Assembly (NCBI RefSeq): GCF_013369335.1
Contig: NZ_SZQJ01000005.1
Coordinates: forward strand, 186,001-250,000
Length of the DNA stretch: 64,000 bases
Origin: Vibrio sp. JPW-9-11-11
GTDB lineage: Bacteria > Pseudomonadota > Gammaproteobacteria > Enterobacterales > Vibrionaceae
Direction of reading: 5' to 3'
Shown: positions 63,073 through 64,000 of the stretch, piece by piece
How the letters are laid out: every line of letters begins with the position of its first letter
Numbering within the stretch: the first letter of the stretch is position 1
Notes under the pieces: generated by a model
Seen by the model: only the letters and a program-made list of their open reading frames with translations
The model's database searches: none
Told to the model about the DNA's origin: nothing
Translations under genes and position numbers: made by a program

Positions 63073-64000
63073 TTAGTCCGAATAGAAAGTCGCAGAAGAG
63101 ATCATTAAATTACCGTGACCATTGTTACCATTGATAAAACGTCCTTGCTCACCAAATGTAAATGGGCAGATAAACGGGAGTTCTCCCATCTCCTGCTTGA
63201 TCGTGGCATAAACTTTCTCTATGTCTTCATCTAAATAAAGCATAGCACCGGCGCAAATGACACAAACGGCGCCGGCTAAGTGGCCGTTTTCTACTGCTTG
63301 GCGTTTGGCTTCTTTTATAACTCGCGCGGGCCTAGCGATGAGTTGTTCTTTGTCTCCAGACATCAAAGTAACCTGCTCACCTTCTTGTATATCCGTAAAC
63401 AATAAAATACCGCCAGTTTCGGTGGCAGATACAGGATGGGAAAGCTTGAAGTAAGGTTGCTCGTATAGCTTCCCCGCGATTCGCCCCAATGGATAACGAG
63501 TGACAAGTTCGAATTTAAACTGTTCAGAAACACGTATTTGACTGTGCTGAAAGATCCAATCTAAGTAAACGTCTTGAGCGGGCTGTTGATCAATCTCTAA
63601 TATCTCTCTGCCCACAGCTTTAGTAATTAATCCTGTGTACTCGGTGGGTGAATAGCCACAGCTGAAACCGGTTGAAAGCGGTTTTGAAGCAAACACCAAC
63701 TGAATAGCGAGCCCTTTATTTGTCGCGCCGTCTTCGGTAAATACGGACCATTGCCCTTTAATTGCATTGTCTGCTGCGGTGGCACCAATCAGTGGAACTG
63801 GCGTTTTGAATACGCTGTCGATGGATTTGATCAACGTCTCTTCCATACCCGGTGTACTGTGAACAATAGCAAAACGGGGAACTTCGCCTGTGCGATTAGC
63901 TTTGTCCAACGCTATGCTGATTGCTTGTTTGGTCGCTTCAATAGATTCTGATTGGGTGTCAAACGTCATCAAAGCGGAACCGTAAGCGTGAGACTTGCTG
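63073..64000 (-). CDS. nosP: FIST-domain nitric-oxide sensor NosP (N-terminus outside window)
   Basis: The frame continues to the window edge (KSHAYGSALMTFDTQ), so the start is outside and about 310 residues are seen. FIST N and C domains: DTQSESIEATKQAISIALDKANRTGEVPRFAIVHSTPGMEE, GATAADN, GFSCGYSPTEYTGLITKAVGREILEIDQQPA, VCVICAGAMLYL, PFICPFTFGEQG. NosP proteins bind haem and, when NO-loaded, change kinase activity of the partner encoded next to them. Gene pairing with the VpsS-like kinase supports this over a general FIST protein. Confidence 0.85.
   Translation of the reverse strand, partial: SKSHAYGSALMTFDTQSESIEATKQAISIALDKANRTGEVPRFAIVHSTPGMEETLIKSIDSVFKTPVPLIGATAADNAIKGQWSVFTEDGATNKGLAIQLVFASKPLSTGFSCGYSPTEYTGLITKAVGREILEIDQQPAQDVYLDWIFQHSQIRVSEQFKFELVTRYPLGRIAGKLYEQPYFKLSHPVSATETGGILLFTDIQEGEQVTLMSGDKEQLIARPARVIKEAKRQAVENGHLAGAVCVICAGAMLYLDEDIEKVYATIKQEMGELPFICPFTFGEQGRFINGNNGHGNLMISSATFYSD

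Noticed and set aside
1..64000. CRISPR arrays, tRNA or rRNA genes, insertion sequences
   Set aside because: No regularly spaced short repeats, no tRNA cloverleaf or rRNA-like stretch, and no transposase reading frame were seen.

Overview
This is a gammaproteobacterial chromosome segment, almost certainly from a Vibrio. The gene order letA-letB, msrC-proQ-prc, pepN, gdhB, pyrD-zapC, rlmL-uup, rmf, fabA-lonB-matP, the aapJQMP transporter and the nosP-vpsS pair support this. The species cannot be fixed. The region lies in the replication-terminus domain: matP is present, two perfect matS sequences lie within 2.4 kb of each other, and a filamentous-phage-type element with dif-like ends sits at the right side. 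From memory, V. cholerae carries its TLC/CTX phage array at dif1 in a comparable neighbourhood.

Layout. 1-7.7 kb: the 3' part of a giant RTX/type I-secreted adhesin with a von Willebrand A domain and a perfect 320-bp internal duplication. 7.8-12.0 kb: rlmI, a chemoreceptor, acyP, tusE and yccA, which is the E. coli rlmI-acyP-tusE-yccA cluster with a chemoreceptor inserted. 12.2-16.4 kb: aapJQMP polar amino acid ABC importer. 16.8-22.5 kb: a CysG-like protein with a decayed methyltransferase part, aroG/aroH-yajQ, a catalytically dead stand-alone PEP-synthase C-terminal domain, a DUF4442 protein, and a large conserved membrane protein that overlaps the latter tail to tail. 22.5-30.8 kb: CvfB-like S1 protein, rsmF, and an ABC exporter-letA-letB operon for envelope lipid traffic. 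30.8-43 kb: msrC, proQ, prc, a small exported protein, pepN, a DUF2835 protein and the 1613-residue NAD-glutamate dehydrogenase. 43-54 kb: pyrD, zapC, rlmL, a Glrx-like gene, uup, a DUF3466 protein with a GlyGly-CTERM tail, rmf, fabA (with tandem FadR and FabR sites), a LonB-like protease and matP. 54.6-56.4 kb: a DUF3634 protein and an HDOD protein.

56.64-61.29 kb: a 4551-bp element bounded by 93-bp imperfect direct repeats (89/93 identical). Each repeat starts with a sequence resembling the Vibrio dif1 XerC/XerD site. It encodes a divergent XRE repressor, a gene II/X (RstA/Cri-type) replication protein, a probable ssDNA-binding protein and two further DNA-binding-like proteins, but no coat, assembly or Zot gene. 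It looks like a satellite filamentous phage or a close relative. Its left end contains a second dif-like site in inverted orientation about 150 bp away, as expected for a folded single-stranded attP of the CTX type. This is the most interesting system in the window. 61.3-64 kb: the nosP-vpsS nitric-oxide/hybrid-kinase pair, with nosP running off the end.

Start codons were moved inward from the longest open frame where a Shine-Dalgarno sequence and family alignment agree (rlmI, aapJ, the cysG-like gene, aroG, the PEP-synthase-like gene, the DUF4442 gene, proQ, the exported protein at 34.2 kb, pepN, gdhB, rmf, fabA, matP, the HDOD gene). No tRNA, rRNA, CRISPR array or IS element was seen.
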